DNA of 64,000 nt. Origin: Bacteroidia bacterium (lineage in GTDB: Bacteria > Bacteroidota > Bacteroidia > Flavobacteriales > Flavobacteriaceae). The position numbers and the translations under genes were made by a program. The stretch is taken from NCBI GenBank assembly GCA_030428865.1, contig JAUIEK010000004.1, positions 186,001 through 250,000 of the forward strand. Direction: 5' to 3'. Below, one piece after another: positions 1 to 9,599 of this stretch. The notes beneath the pieces are model-generated. The model was given only the letters and a program-made list of their open reading frames with translations, ran no database searches and was not told where the DNA came from. Positions within the stretch are counted from its first letter, which is position 1. Every line of letters starts with the position of its first letter.

Positions 1-81
1 GGATTGACTGCGTTAGATTATGCTAAGCGTTCAAAAGCTGTTGATGCTGCAAAAGTATTGAAAGAGGCTCTTAAAAAATAA
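1..81 (+). CDS. C-terminal fragment of an ankyrin-repeat protein
   Basis: The window opens inside a gene: the last 26 codons are open from base 1 to a TAA. They read GLTALDYAKRSK followed by an Ala/Lys-rich helix, which matches the 'G-T-ALDYA' helix of an ankyrin repeat and the usual end of small secreted or periplasmic ankyrin proteins of Bacteroidota. Such proteins act through protein-protein binding; the partner cannot be told. The start and most of the gene lie outside the window, and a strong hairpin terminator follows 30 bp after the stop. Confidence 0.6.
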   Translation, partial: GLTALDYAKRSKAVDAAKVLKEALKK

Positions 82-110
82 AGGTCTTTTTTGATTATTT
101 GAATTAAAGG

Positions 111-134
111 AAAAGCACCCTGTTGGGTGCTTTT
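111..134 (+). terminator. Rho-independent terminator after the ankyrin gene
   Basis: Perfect 10-bp inverted repeat AAAAGCACCC / GGGTGCTTTT with a 4-nt loop (TGTT). The right arm ends in a T-run. It separates the ankyrin gene from the hydroxylase gene. Confidence 0.8.
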
Positions 135-222
135 CTAATTTATTTCATTATGTGAAATTAAACGAAATGTTCCACTAAAATATTCGTAATTTTATTTGCG
201 GAAAAAAACTAGTCGAGATTTT

Positions 223-1986
223 ATGGATATCCACTTTGAGCTTAATGAAGTAACAAAAAAATTACCAAAGCATTTGCATAAGTTTATCGTAAAACAGCCT
301 TATGAAGAGTATACAGCTCAAAACCATGCTGTATGGCGTTATGTAATGCAAATGAATGTGGATTATTTGAGTAAAGTTGCGCATAACTCATATCTAGAGG
401 GTTTAGAAAAAACAGGTATTTCGATTGAAAAGATTCCAGAAATGGAAGGGATGAACCGTATTTTAAAAGAAATAGGATGGGCAGCTGTTTCTGTTGATGG
501 ATTCATTCCGCCAAATGCATTTATGGAGTTTCAAGCTTATAATGTGCTTGTAATTGCTTCGGATATGAGAACCATAAATCACATTACATATACACCTGCT
601 CCTGATATTATTCACGAGGCAGCAGGACATGCTCCAATTATTGCAAATCCAGAATATGCTGAATATTTACGAAGGTTTGGAGAAATAGGAAGTAAAGCAA
701 TCTCATCAGCTAAAGATTATGAAATGTATGAGGCAATCCGTCTTTTATCTATTTTAAAAGAAGATCCAAATTCTAGTCAAGAGGAAATTGATAAAGCACA
801 GGCTAAAGTAGAAGAATTGCAGAATGATATGGGCGAACTGTCAGAGATGGCTCAGGTAAGAAATTTGCATTGGTGGACAGTAGAATATGGTTTAATAGGA
901 GATGTAAATGACCCAAAAATTTATGGAGCAGGTTTGTTATCCTCAATAGGAGAAAGCAAGAGTTGTTTGCAAGATAGTGTTAAAAAGATTCCATATTCTA
1001 TAGAAGCAGCTAATCAGAGTTTTGATATAACAAAACCACAACCTCAGTTGTATGTAACACCAGACTTTGCTTATTTAAGTATGGTTTTAGAAGAATTTGC
1101 CAATACAATGGCAGTAAGAAAAGGAGGTTTAAAAGGTGTTCAAAAACTCGTTAATTCAAATAATCTTGGTACTATAGAGTTATCTACAGGAATTCAAATT
1201 TCAGGCGTGTTTACAAACGTAATACAAGACAAAAATGATAACGTTGCCTACATAAAAACAACAGGACCAACGGCACTCGCCTCTAGAGATAAAGAATTAA
1301 TAGGGCACGGAACAAATTATCATAAGGAAGGTTTTGGAAGTCCAGTAGGTAAGCTTAAAGGAATTAACTTACCAATAGAGGATATGAGCCCGAGAGACTT
1401 AAAAACATATGGAATTTATGAAGGAGAAGTTGTGCAATTAGAATTTGAAAGCGGTGTGTTAGTAGAAGGAAAAGTTGTTACAGGAACCAGGGATTTAAAA
1501 GGAAAAATTCTTTTAATATCGTTTGAAGATTGTACAGTTACATATAAAGGTCAAGTTTTGTTTCAGCCGTCTTGGGGCGTTTACGACATGGCTATTGGTG
1601 TAAAAGTAGTTAGTTCTTACGCAGGCCCTGCAGATTCTAGTTCATTTCAAGAAATAGGAAAAGTTTCAGAAACTAAAACACATAAAATTCAGTATTCATC
1701 AAAAGAACAGGCATTGTATTCTTTGTATCAAGAAGTAAGAGAAATGAGGGAGAATAAGAGTATTAATGAAAAAAGGCTACTGGAAATTTTTGAAATTTTA
1801 AAAGAGAAATATACTAGAGATTGGTTATTGGTTTTAGAGATTTATGAGCTTCTTGTTCTTGAAGAATGTAATTCACAATCAGAATTATTACAATATTTAC
1901 TTAAACTTGCCGAAGAAAATAAAGAATTTACTGTTTTAATAAAAAACGGATTAAAACTCATTAATAGTAAAGAATTTCAAGCATAA
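223..1986 (+). CDS. Aromatic amino acid hydroxylase (phenylalanine 4-monooxygenase-like, long form)
   Basis: Non-haem iron, pterin-dependent hydroxylase, most likely phenylalanine to tyrosine. The iron-binding HEAAGH motif (His131 and His136, numbering from the ATG at 223) and the downstream glutamate in WWTVEYGLIG (about 221) form the 2-His-1-Glu site. Length 587 aa is about twice a minimal bacterial PhhA: the catalytic core covers roughly residues 1-310 and a further ~270 residues follow, with a beta-rich part and a helical tail. This long form is common in Bacteroidota. A TTG nine codons upstream (196) is open in frame, but the ATG at 223 places MDIHFELN at the usual family start. No pterin dehydratase gene is adjacent. 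The rhodanese gene follows 8 nt later. Confidence 0.85.
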   Translation: MDIHFELNEVTKKLPKHLHKFIVKQPYEEYTAQNHAVWRYVMQMNVDYLSKVAHNSYLEGLEKTGISIEKIPEMEGMNRILKEIGWAAVSVDGFIPPNAFMEFQAYNVLVIASDMRTINHITYTPAPDIIHEAAGHAPIIANPEYAEYLRRFGEIGSKAISSAKDYEMYEAIRLLSILKEDPNSSQEEIDKAQAKVEELQNDMGELSEMAQVRNLHWWTVEYGLIGDVNDPKIYGAGLLSSIGESKSCLQDSVKKIPYSIEAANQSFDITKPQPQLYVTPDFAYLSMVLEEFANTMAVRKGGLKGVQKLVNSNNLGTIELSTGIQISGVFTNVIQDKNDNVAYIKTTGPTALASRDKELIGHGTNYHKEGFGSPVGKLKGINLPIEDMSPRDLKTYGIYEGEVVQLEFESGVLVEGKVVTGTRDLKGKILLISFEDCTVTYKGQVLFQPSWGVYDMAIGVKVVSSYAGPADSSSFQEIGKVSETKTHKIQYSSKEQALYSLYQEVREMRENKSINEKRLLEIFEILKEKYTRDWLLVLEIYELLVLEECNSQSELLQYLLKLAEENKEFTVLIKNGLKLINSKEFQA

Positions 1987-1994
1987 ATTATATC

Positions 1995-2303
1995 ATGGGA
2001 TTATTTGGAATGTTTAATCAAACAGGATCTAAAGAAGAGATAAAAAATTACCTTAAAAAAGGAGCAGTAATATTGGATGTAAGGACACAAGAGGAATGGA
2101 ATGAAGGTCATATTGAGGGGGCAAAACATATTGTATTAAATACAATTCCTGATTTTTTAGACGACTTAAAATCAATGGAAAAGCCAATAATAGCCGTTTG
2201 TAAAAGCGGAGGTAGAAGCGAGCAAGCAACTCGATATTTAACAGCTCAAGGATTAGATGTAATTAATGGAGGTCCGTGGCAGAATGTTGCTGAGGTGCTA
2301 TAA
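1995..2303 (+). CDS. Single-domain rhodanese-like protein
   Basis: A 102-aa single rhodanese domain. The LDVRTQEEWNEGHIEGA stretch (residues about 27-43) and the active-site loop CKSGGRS with the catalytic cysteine at 69 are intact, so sulfur transfer through a Cys-persulfide is expected. There is no signal peptide, so it is probably cytoplasmic. It starts 8 nt after the hydroxylase stop and is likely cotranscribed. The sulfur donor and acceptor cannot be inferred. Confidence 0.85.
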   Translation: MGLFGMFNQTGSKEEIKNYLKKGAVILDVRTQEEWNEGHIEGAKHIVLNTIPDFLDDLKSMEKPIIAVCKSGGRSEQATRYLTAQGLDVINGGPWQNVAEVL

Positions 2304-2307
2304 GAGT

Positions 2308-2697
2308 TTACTTCTTAAATCCTTTATTTCTTAATGCACTTAACTTCTTTTGAACTTTTAAAGAATGCATTATTTTGTGAGTGATTGATAAACAAGCTCC
2401 TATAATTCCGCCTGTAAAAGCTCCCATTGTAATTGGATCAAAATGATGGCCAGTAATTAAGTATTTAGAGTAAAAAATTACAATTCCTAATACAATAGAA
2501 ATCGTAAAAATCTGGAATTTGGAGTTTGAGTAAGAGGCATAAATACCACAACATAAACCAGAAATAATAGAGGTTGCTGTAATTTTTGTAAAGAAAATCT
2601 CTGCTAAAGAAGCATCGGGCTGTAAAAAGAAAGATGTCGTAAACATTCCTGTTACAAGTCCAACAACAATTCCTATAAGAGTTTTTACTATTATCAC
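2308..2697 (-). CDS. Small four-helix membrane protein, unknown function
   Basis: A 129-aa protein with about four hydrophobic helices (roughly residues 3-25, 33-55, 62-84 and 89-112) and a basic C-terminal tail (KVQKKLSALRNKGFKK). The Gly-rich helices (GIVVGLVTG, GAFTGGIIGACL) suggest tight packing. I do not recognise a named family. It converges with the rhodanese gene (5-bp gap) and lies downstream of the DUF6891 gene. Confidence 0.6.
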   Translation of the reverse strand: MIIVKTLIGIVVGLVTGMFTTSFFLQPDASLAEIFFTKITATSIISGLCCGIYASYSNSKFQIFTISIVLGIVIFYSKYLITGHHFDPITMGAFTGGIIGACLSITHKIMHSLKVQKKLSALRNKGFKK

Positions 2698-2707
2698 TAC
2701 TTATTTT

Positions 2708-3451
2708 TTAGTAAATGTAAGTAAAAACGGCTAAAAAAGAACAAGTGTAATTTTTGTAGAGGCTAATATCCCCTTTTATATTACTACCAGAATTTCCAAA
2801 AAGGTTTTGTAGTTTTTCTTTTTGACTAACTCCTTTCTTAACATTTTCAAACACTCTATCGTAATTATAGTCAATCGTGTCAGGAAGTTTTTTCCAGTCA
2901 ATTTCGGTAATTTTAATTCGATCATCTAATGAACCAGACCAATCAACTTTAAAGCCCTCTGTTTGTAAAAGCTCAACAATTCTGTTGGCTACTTGCTTGG
3001 CTAGAGTATCATCTTGATTATACCCGTTATACCCAATATATAAATTTCCGTTTTTTTTAATAACCCTTTCTAAATCTTGAGCGTGGTAATAGCAATAACC
3101 TTTAATATTAAGAGTTTCCGCTGATTCTAATTCTTTTATAATACTTATGCAATCACTTTCACCATCTTGTCTTGTATGTCCAGCTTTATGTAAACTGATT
3201 ATTTTTTCTCTATTAAGTTGATCAAATACCTTTACTAATTTTTCAAAATCAGTAGGTCTTTGCCAGCTTACACTTTCTTTTTTACGAATGTCAAATTCTT
3301 TAGCTATTTCAGCCTGTAACCAACTTTTATCAAGAGGTTCGCCGTAAAACATTTCACAAACATCTTCAAAAACTTGTTCTTGATCTTCAAACCCGAAAAG
3401 TATTTCCTTTTTGATCTCTTCTAGAACTTCGCTTTTTAAATCTGAGTCCAT
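2708..3451 (-). CDS. DUF6891-type protein
   Basis: A 247-aa soluble protein resembling the DUF6891 family. The central SLHKAGHTRQDGESDC region, the GYCYYHAQDLERV segment, and 'LYIGYNGYNQDDTLAKQVANRIVELLQTEGF' broken by 'KVDWSGSLDDRIKI' are family-typical blocks. No catalytic motif is obvious. The last ~25 residues (from NIKGDISL onward) look unlike the rest and end in an aromatic-rich string, so the natural C-terminus may have been altered. Function unknown. Confidence 0.6.
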   Translation of the reverse strand: MDSDLKSEVLEEIKKEILFGFEDQEQVFEDVCEMFYGEPLDKSWLQAEIAKEFDIRKKESVSWQRPTDFEKLVKVFDQLNREKIISLHKAGHTRQDGESDCISIIKELESAETLNIKGYCYYHAQDLERVIKKNGNLYIGYNGYNQDDTLAKQVANRIVELLQTEGFKVDWSGSLDDRIKITEIDWKKLPDTIDYNYDRVFENVKKGVSQKEKLQNLFGNSGSNIKGDISLYKNYTCSFLAVFTYIY

Positions 3452-3492
3452 AATTTTATTTGCTTCGTTAAATTGATATCTTTAAAGTTACT

Positions 3493-4443
3493 TTAAAAAT
3501 TGATATGAGGGTGTTTTTCTTTTAAGAGTTCTATCTTCTTGTTAAGACTTTCAATAAATTTTTGGTGAGTATTTGAGTTTGAATAGAAAGGTTTATGAGC
3601 AAATCCTTTTTGAATGGAATCAACTATTTGCATTGTTTGATGGCTACTTTCGGCAATCCACGTTTCAGAAAATCTACTAAAGATATATTCTATTGCCAGA
3701 TCACTAGGGTGAATCATATCATCAGCGTAGAATCGATAATCTCGCAGTTCATCCATCATAATTTCATAACTAGGAAAATAGAAAATATTGTTTCGCGGTT
3801 CTATAACCTGATGAATACCTGCAATTAAATGTGCTTTGCTTTGTTGATTTTGAATAAAACCATCTTTTAAATGACGAACGGGAGATGCTGTAAAAATAAT
3901 TTGAACACTCGGATTTACATTTTTGCAAAGAGTAATAATAGAAGCCAAACTTTCCACTATTTCATCTACAGTAAGTAACTCTTTTGTAAATTCTTTTTGA
4001 GGAATTTTATGACAATTAGCAACTATAGAATCAGATTTTTTATGCCTGTATACCCATGCTGTTCCTAGTGTTAAAAACAGGTGTGTGGTTTTTTTTAATT
4101 GATTTTCTGTAGCGAAAATTGCGCGGTTTAAATTGTCTATCAATTCTGTTTTGGAAACAGCGCTCAAACTAGAATGAACTTGATTACAATGCCATTTTTC
4201 ATTAAAGAGAAAAACTTCTTTTTCAGAAAACTTTTCTTGATTAATGGCTCTTGTTATAAGGTTCTCTATTGCTAGAGGATGAAACAAAATCCCAAATGGA
4301 TTTTGTGTGCTTTGAAATTTAAAATAATTTAATTTACTGCCAATATTTTCAGAAAAACAAGATCCTAACAAGAGAATATGAGAGTTATAATCTATAGGAT
4401 TTCTTGTCTCTTTAATTAGCGGTAATTTAGTTTGAAAGCTCAA
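3493..4443 (-). CDS. GSCFA-domain protein
   Basis: A 316-aa GSCFA family protein. The family signature LLLGSCFSENIG lies at about residues 25-36, and LFLTLGTAWVY and FTASPVRH follow at the typical spacing. GSCFA proteins are SGNH/GDSL-hydrolase-like and almost confined to Bacteroidota; the substrate is not known. The late 'DDMIHPSDLA' segment is consistent with the D-x-x-H of SGNH hydrolases. It lies 6 bp downstream of alaS in the same direction, a pairing I recall from other Flavobacteriaceae. Confidence 0.85.
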   Translation of the reverse strand: MSFQTKLPLIKETRNPIDYNSHILLLGSCFSENIGSKLNYFKFQSTQNPFGILFHPLAIENLITRAINQEKFSEKEVFLFNEKWHCNQVHSSLSAVSKTELIDNLNRAIFATENQLKKTTHLFLTLGTAWVYRHKKSDSIVANCHKIPQKEFTKELLTVDEIVESLASIITLCKNVNPSVQIIFTASPVRHLKDGFIQNQQSKAHLIAGIHQVIEPRNNIFYFPSYEIMMDELRDYRFYADDMIHPSDLAIEYIFSRFSETWIAESSHQTMQIVDSIQKGFAHKPFYSNSNTHQKFIESLNKKIELLKEKHPHINF

Positions 4444-4449
4444 ATTTCT

Positions 4450-7065
4450 TTATTCAATATATTCTTTTGCTTGTTTTAATGCTTCTGTTATTCCATTTGG
4501 GTTTTTTCCTCCAGCAGTTGCAAAGAAAGGTTGACCACCGCCACCACCTTGAATAAACTTGCCAAGTTCTCTAACTATCGTTCCTGCATTTAAGTTTTTA
4601 CTAGCGACTAATTCTTTTGATATATAACAGATAAGAATTGCTTTCCCATTATTTTCAGAGCCAAAAAGAAGAAATAAATTAGAAAACTCATTTCCTAAAT
4701 CAAAAGAAACATTTTTTATCCCATTAGCATCTAAATTGACTTTTTTAGCTAAAAATAGAATGCCATTTATTTCTTCAAGCTCATTTCTAAGTTCTCCTTT
4801 TATATTTTTTGCCTTTTCTTTTAAAAGTTGTTCTATCTGCTTTTTTAAAGTAGCGTTTTCTTCTTGTAAATTTTGTAGAGCTTTAACAGGTTCTTTAGCA
4901 TGATTAAGTAAATCTTTCATTTCAAAAAACTGTCGATTGTTTTCAAAATAAAAGTCCTTAACAGCATCTAGTGTAATGGCTTCAATTCTTCTGATTCCAG
5001 CAGCCACAGCACCTTCAGACGTAATCTTAAAATGCCATAAATCACCTGTGTTTTTAACATGAGTTCCGCCACATAATTCAATAGACTGTCCAAAACGAAT
5101 AGAACGAACGCGATCTCCATATTTTTCGCCAAATAAACTAATAGCTCCTTCTGCTATAGCCTCTTCTTTTGAAATATCTCTCTTCTCAACTAAAGGCAGT
5201 TTTCCAGCAATTCTGGCATTCACAAAACTTTCTACATCTCTTAGTTCTTCTACAGTTAATTTTGAAAAATGAGAAAAATCAAAACGAAGATATTTTGAGT
5301 GTACAGCACTTCCTTTTTGTTCTACATGAGATCCTAAAACTTCTCTTAAAGCTTGATGTAGTAGGTGTGTTGCTGTATGATTAGCAGCCGTTCTTTCTCG
5401 TTGCTTTTTATCAACTACTGCTTTAAATTTTCCAGAAAAATCTCTAGGTAAGTTTTTTGCGTAGTGAACAATTAGGTTATTTTCTTTTTTTGTATCTAAA
5501 ATGTAAATAACGTCTCCATTGTCATCTTCTAAATATCCTTTATCACCAACTTGCCCACCTCCTTCTGGATAAAACGGAGTTATATCAAAAACCAATTGAT
5601 ATTGATCACCTTCTTTTTTTGAACTTACTTTTCTGTATTTAGTAATAGAAACAGGAGTTTCTAAAGTGTCATAACCAACAAAGTCGTTTTGATTAGATTT
5701 GTTTAAAATCGTCCAATCATCAGTAGAAGTTTCGCTAGCAGATCTTGACCGTTCTTTTTGCTTCTCCATTTCTGTATGAAATCCGTCAAGATCAACAGAA
5801 AAATCGTTTTCTCTGGCAATTAATTGCGTCAAATCAATAGGGAAACCATAGGTGTCGTACAGCTCAAAAGCTTTGTCTCCAGAGATTGTGTTGTTTTTGG
5901 TTTCTTCTAGTATTCTATTTAAAAGAGATAAGCCTTGTTCTAAGGTCCTCAAGAAAGAACTTTCCTCTTCTTTAATTACATTTTCGATTAATTGTTTTTG
6001 AGTTTTCAGCTCAGGAAAAGCACTGCCCATTTTTTCGGACAATACACTAGTGAGTCGATGAATAAAGGGTTCTTTTTTGTTGAGGAAGGTAAAGCCATAA
6101 CGTACAGCTCTTCTTAAAATTCTTCTAATAACATAGCCAGCGCCTGTATTACTAGGAAGTTGCCCATCAGCAATTGAAAACGCAACGGCTCTTACATGAT
6201 CTGAAATTACACGAATAGCAATGTCTATTTTTTCATCCTTTCCATAATCAGTAAATGTAATAGCTTCTATTTCTCTTATAATTGGCGTAAAAATATCTGT
6301 ATCATAGTTTGATTGCACGTTCTGTAAAACCATACACAAACGCTCAAAACCCATACCTGTATCAATATGTTTAGCAGGTAAATCTTCTAGCGTTCCATCA
6401 GCTTTTCTATTGTGTTGCATAAACACAAGATTCCAGATTTCTACAACCTGCGGATGATCTTTATTAACGAGATCTTTTCCACTTATTTTATTTTTTTCTT
6501 CCTCTGATCGAATATCTACATGAATTTCAGAGCAAGGTCCACAAGGTCCTTGATCACCCATTTCCCAAAAGTTATCTTTTTTGTTTCCTAGCAAAATTCG
6601 ATCTTCAGGAACGATATTTTTCCAAATATCAAACGCTTCTTGATCTATTAATAAGTTATCATTGTCTGAACTGCCTTCAAAAATGGTTACATATAAAATA
6701 TCTTTCGGAATTTTATATACTTCAGTCAATAATTCCCAGGCCCATTCAATGGCTTCTTTTTTAAAATAATCACCAAAACTCCAATTGCCTAGCATTTCAA
6801 ACATTGTATGGTGATAGGTGTCATAGCCTACTTCTTCTAGGTCATTATGTTTTCCTGAAACTCGTAAGCATTTTTGTGTATCAGCAATTCTTGCATTTAG
6901 CGGATTTCCATTTCCCAGAAAGTATTCTTTAAACGGAGCCATACCAGAATTTACAAACAGTAACGTAGGGTCATCTTTTACAACCATGGGAGAGGAAGAA
7001 ACTATTTGATGCTGCTTGTTTTTAAAGAACTGCAAAAAATGGGAACGAATATCTTGAGATTTCAT
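4450..7065 (-). CDS. alaS: Alanine--tRNA ligase
   Basis: A full-length AlaRS of 871 aa. The N-terminal class II core contains [23 protein letters not shown] and the GCxxCSEIHVD-type segment. The editing domain has the zinc motif HTATHLLH (about 570) and CGGTH (about 670). The C-Ala part is coiled and ends in a Gly-rich GGGGGQP loop near residue 845. It charges tRNA-Ala and edits Ser/Gly mischarging. It is divergent from the M23 peptidase gene with a 161-bp gap, and GSCFA follows it. Confidence 0.97.
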   Translation of the reverse strand: MKSQDIRSHFLQFFKNKQHQIVSSSPMVVKDDPTLLFVNSGMAPFKEYFLGNGNPLNARIADTQKCLRVSGKHNDLEEVGYDTYHHTMFEMLGNWSFGDYFKKEAIEWAWELLTEVYKIPKDILYVTIFEGSSDNDNLLIDQEAFDIWKNIVPEDRILLGNKKDNFWEMGDQGPCGPCSEIHVDIRSEEEKNKISGKDLVNKDHPQVVEIWNLVFMQHNRKADGTLEDLPAKHIDTGMGFERLCMVLQNVQSNYDTDIFTPIIREIEAITFTDYGKDEKIDIAIRVISDHVRAVAFSIADGQLPSNTGAGYVIRRILRRAVRYGFTFLNKKEPFIHRLTSVLSEKMGSAFPELKTQKQLIENVIKEEESSFLRTLEQGLSLLNRILEETKNNTISGDKAFELYDTYGFPIDLTQLIARENDFSVDLDGFHTEMEKQKERSRSASETSTDDWTILNKSNQNDFVGYDTLETPVSITKYRKVSSKKEGDQYQLVFDITPFYPEGGGQVGDKGYLEDDNGDVIYILDTKKENNLIVHYAKNLPRDFSGKFKAVVDKKQRERTAANHTATHLLHQALREVLGSHVEQKGSAVHSKYLRFDFSHFSKLTVEELRDVESFVNARIAGKLPLVEKRDISKEEAIAEGAISLFGEKYGDRVRSIRFGQSIELCGGTHVKNTGDLWHFKITSEGAVAAGIRRIEAITLDAVKDFYFENNRQFFEMKDLLNHAKEPVKALQNLQEENATLKKQIEQLLKEKAKNIKGELRNELEEINGILFLAKKVNLDANGIKNVSFDLGNEFSNLFLLFGSENNGKAILICYISKELVASKNLNAGTIVRELGKFIQGGGGGQPFFATAGGKNPNGITEALKQAKEYIE

Positions 7066-7149
7066 ACGGAAAGAAATTCTATTTTGAGAAGTGTTTTGTT
7101 AATATATCTTTAAAAAAACCACCTAATTCACAAGAAACAAAACATTTTG

Positions 7150-7157
7150 TAATTTTG
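7150..7157 (+). promoter_or_regulatory. Possible -7 promoter element for the M23 operon
   Basis: TAATTTTG matches the Bacteroidota -7 consensus TAnnTTTG at all fixed positions and lies 70 bp before the peptidase start. No good TTTG is seen at the -33 position, so this is tentative. Confidence 0.3.
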
Positions 7158-7226
7158 TGAGTTACAAGGTGTACAGCTAATGAATTTTATAGCTGTTAAT
7201 AGCACAAAAGTAGTACATTTACTATT

Positions 7227-8195
7227 ATGGCGAAAGTAAAATATTATTACGACTCAGATACGCTGAGCTATCGCAAAATAGAAATCAGAAAAGGAGACAT
7301 TTATAAGCGTGGAATTCTGGTTTTTTTAGCGGTGTTGCTCATCGCTTTTTTCGGGTTTATTGGCTTTAGTCAGATTTTAATGTCGCCTCAAGAAAGAGCT
7401 CAAAAAAGAGAATTAGAAAACTTAAAACTTAATTACGATTTACTTAAAAAGCGGCTAGATGAAAGTTCGCAGATTCTGGCTCAACTACAAGAAAGAGATA
7501 ATAACATTTACAGAACCTATTTTGAGGCAAACCCAATATCAGAAGAGCAACGAACATCTGGTTTTGGAGGAGTAAACAGGTATGGTTATTTAGATGGTTA
7601 TGATAATTCTTCTTTAGTTAAAGATCTTACTAAAAAGATGGATGTTTTGTCTAAACAAATAGCAGTGCAATCTATGTCTCTAGACGAAATTGTAAACTTA
7701 GCAAAAGAGAAAGAAAATATGTTGGCTTCTATACCGGCTATTCTTCCTGTAAAAAAAGAAGATATGACAAGAGTAGCATCTGGGTTTAATTACAGAATGC
7801 ATCCAATTCTAAAAATCCGGAAATTTCATAAAGGAATGGATTTTACGGCTCCAACAGGTACACCTATTTATGCTTCTGGAAACGGAGAGGTTGCGCTAGC
7901 AAGAAGAAGCGCTACTTTTGGTAAAGTAGTATATATAGATCATGGATATGGCTATAGAACTATTTATGCTCACATGAGTGAAATAGCAACACAGCAAGGA
8001 AATCAAGTAAAAAGAGGAGACTTAATTGGTTATGTAGGAAATACAGGAAGATCTATGGCTCCGCATTTACACTACGAAGTGCACAAAGACGGAGTAGCAG
8101 TAAATCCGATATATTTTTATTACGGAGATTTAACTCCAGAAGAGTTTTCAGCTATGCAAAAAGTTGCAGAGGAAGAAGGTCAATCTTACGATTAG
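7227..8195 (+). CDS. Membrane-anchored M23 (LytM-type) metallopeptidase
   Basis: A 322-aa cell-wall peptidase. A single transmembrane helix lies at about residues 29-51, a coiled coil at 52-95, and the LytM domain at about 180-300. The zinc ligands are all present: H201-x3-D205 (HKGMD), catalytic H249 (YAHM) and H280-x-H282 (HLHYE). It should cleave, or bind, peptidoglycan cross-links from the periplasmic face of the inner membrane. It is the first gene of a tight plus-strand operon (3 bp to the MerR gene). This peptidase-MerR-LemA order is common in Flavobacteriaceae, as I recall. Confidence 0.9.
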   Translation: MAKVKYYYDSDTLSYRKIEIRKGDIYKRGILVFLAVLLIAFFGFIGFSQILMSPQERAQKRELENLKLNYDLLKKRLDESSQILAQLQERDNNIYRTYFEANPISEEQRTSGFGGVNRYGYLDGYDNSSLVKDLTKKMDVLSKQIAVQSMSLDEIVNLAKEKENMLASIPAILPVKKEDMTRVASGFNYRMHPILKIRKFHKGMDFTAPTGTPIYASGNGEVALARRSATFGKVVYIDHGYGYRTIYAHMSEIATQQGNQVKRGDLIGYVGNTGRSMAPHLHYEVHKDGVAVNPIYFYYGDLTPEEFSAMQKVAEEEGQSYD

Positions 8196-8198
8196 TCA

Positions 8199-8528
8199 AT
8201 GCATATTAATTTACCTGAAAAACGTTATTACAAAATAGGAGAAGTTGCCAAAGCTTTTTCCGTAAATGCTTCCCTAATTCGGTTTTGGGAAAAAGAGTTT
8301 GATATTATCAAACCTAAAAAAAATGCAAAAGGAAATCGAATGTTTACTTCAGAAGACATTGCAAATTTTAAATTAATCTACAATTTAGTAAAAGAGAGAG
8401 GTTTTACGTTAGATGGAGCAAAACAAAAGTTAAAAGTAGATCCTGAGAGGGTGATTAAAAACCATGAAATAATTAGCAGATTAGAAGCAGTAAAAGCTGA
8501 GTTAATAAAAATTAAAAATCAACTTTAA
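8199..8528 (+). CDS. MerR-family transcriptional regulator
   Basis: A 109-aa protein that is essentially only the MerR DNA-binding domain. The segment YYKIGEVAKAFSVNASLIRF (residues 10-29) is the winged HTH, and WEKEFDIIKPKKNAKGNRMF is wing 1. A helical tail to residue 109 would give dimerisation. No effector-binding domain or cysteines are present, so the ligand is unclear. It lies 3 bp after the M23 gene and 22 bp before the LemA gene. Confidence 0.85.
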   Translation: MHINLPEKRYYKIGEVAKAFSVNASLIRFWEKEFDIIKPKKNAKGNRMFTSEDIANFKLIYNLVKERGFTLDGAKQKLKVDPERVIKNHEIISRLEAVKAELIKIKNQL

Positions 8529-8550
8529 TAACCAAATAAAATTCACAATT

Positions 8551-9159
8551 ATGAAAAAATGGATAATCGGTTTAGTGCTTTTTGGAGTTATTTTTTTCTT
8601 CTTATATAGATGGGCAGTAGGCTTTAATAACAAAGCAGTCATAATGCAAGAAGATGCTAAAACATCTTGGTCTAATGTAGAAAGCGCCTACCAAAGACGA
8701 AATGATTTAATTGGTAATTTAGTTAAAACCGTTCAAGGAGCTGCTGACTTTGAAAAAACAACTTTGACAGAAGTTATAAATGCGAGAGCTAAAGCAACTT
8801 CTACAACCATTAATGCAGGAAATTTATCTAGTGATAATCTTGCAAAATTTCAACAAGTGCAATCGGGTTTATCAGATGCATTATCTAAGTTGATGGTTGT
8901 GGTAGAAAGATATCCTGATTTAAAATCAAATCAGAATTTCTTAGAATTACAAAGTCAACTAGAAGGAACTGAAAATAGAATTAATGTTGCTAGAGATCGA
9001 TTTAATGAGAATGTTAATGTTTATAACAAACACATCAAAGTATTTCCAAATTCTGTGTTAGCTGGGCTTTTTAATTTTGAAGAAATGACTCGATACAAAG
9101 CAACTCCAGGGTCAGAAAATGTACCAGATGTTAATTTTGATTTTTCTAAAAAAGAATAA
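8551..9159 (+). CDS. LemA family protein
   Basis: A 202-aa LemA protein. An N-terminal hydrophobic segment (about residues 4-22) is followed by the family core: AVIMQEDAKTSWSNVESAYQ, then the RRNDLIGNLVKTVQGAA stretch, and later ENRINVARDRFNENVNVYN. LemA proteins are four-helix bundles anchored in the membrane. They commonly pair with TPM-domain proteins, as they do here, and their biochemical role is unsettled. The stop codon overlaps the next start by 1 nt (TAATG), which suggests translational coupling. Confidence 0.92.
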   Translation: MKKWIIGLVLFGVIFFFLYRWAVGFNNKAVIMQEDAKTSWSNVESAYQRRNDLIGNLVKTVQGAADFEKTTLTEVINARAKATSTTINAGNLSSDNLAKFQQVQSGLSDALSKLMVVVERYPDLKSNQNFLELQSQLEGTENRINVARDRFNENVNVYNKHIKVFPNSVLAGLFNFEEMTRYKATPGSENVPDVNFDFSKKE

Positions 9160-9599
9160 TGTCTGTAAAAGATTCATTTTTAACAAAACAAGATGAAGAT
9201 GCTATTGTAGCAGCAATACAAGAAGCAGAAAAAAATACTTCGGGAGAAATTAGGGTTCATATAGAAGCTCATACAGAAGAGTCACATTATAAACATGCTG
9301 AGAAAGTTTTTCAACAGCTACAGATGCACCAGACAAAACAACGGAACGGAGTGTTGATTTACATTGCAACTCAAGATCATAAGTTTGTTATTTTAGGAGA
9401 TGAAGGCATAAATAAAATGGTGTCATCTGATTTTTGGAATGCTACTAAAAACCTTATGCAAGATTATTTTAGAAAGGGAAATTTTAAAGAAGGAATTGTG
9501 CAAGGAATTCTGATGATAGGAAAACAGCTTAAGGAGTTTTTTCCTTATCAAGAAGGAGATCAAGATGAATTACCTAATGAAATTTCTAAATCTGAATAA
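9159..9599 (+). CDS. TPM-domain protein, soluble
   Basis: A 146-aa protein consisting of one TPM (TLP18.3/Psb32/MOLO-1) domain without signal peptide. It shows the domain start TKQDEDAIVAAIQEAEKNTS, the GEIRVHIE strand, GVLIYIA and the later GILMIGKQLKEFFP helix. Its C-terminus is acidic. It sits between LemA and a secreted TPM paralogue. The domain fold is secure by family similarity; proposed roles such as phosphatase activity or photosystem repair in plants do not transfer to this organism. Confidence 0.85.
   Translation: MSVKDSFLTKQDEDAIVAAIQEAEKNTSGEIRVHIEAHTEESHYKHAEKVFQQLQMHQTKQRNGVLIYIATQDHKFVILGDEGINKMVSSDFWNATKNLMQDYFRKGNFKEGIVQGILMIGKQLKEFFPYQEGDQDELPNEISKSE

Noticed and set aside
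196..222. TTG start for the aromatic amino acid hydroxylase
   Set aside because: The nine extra residues (basic, RKKTSRDF) are not typical of the family, and the ATG at 223 gives the usual start.
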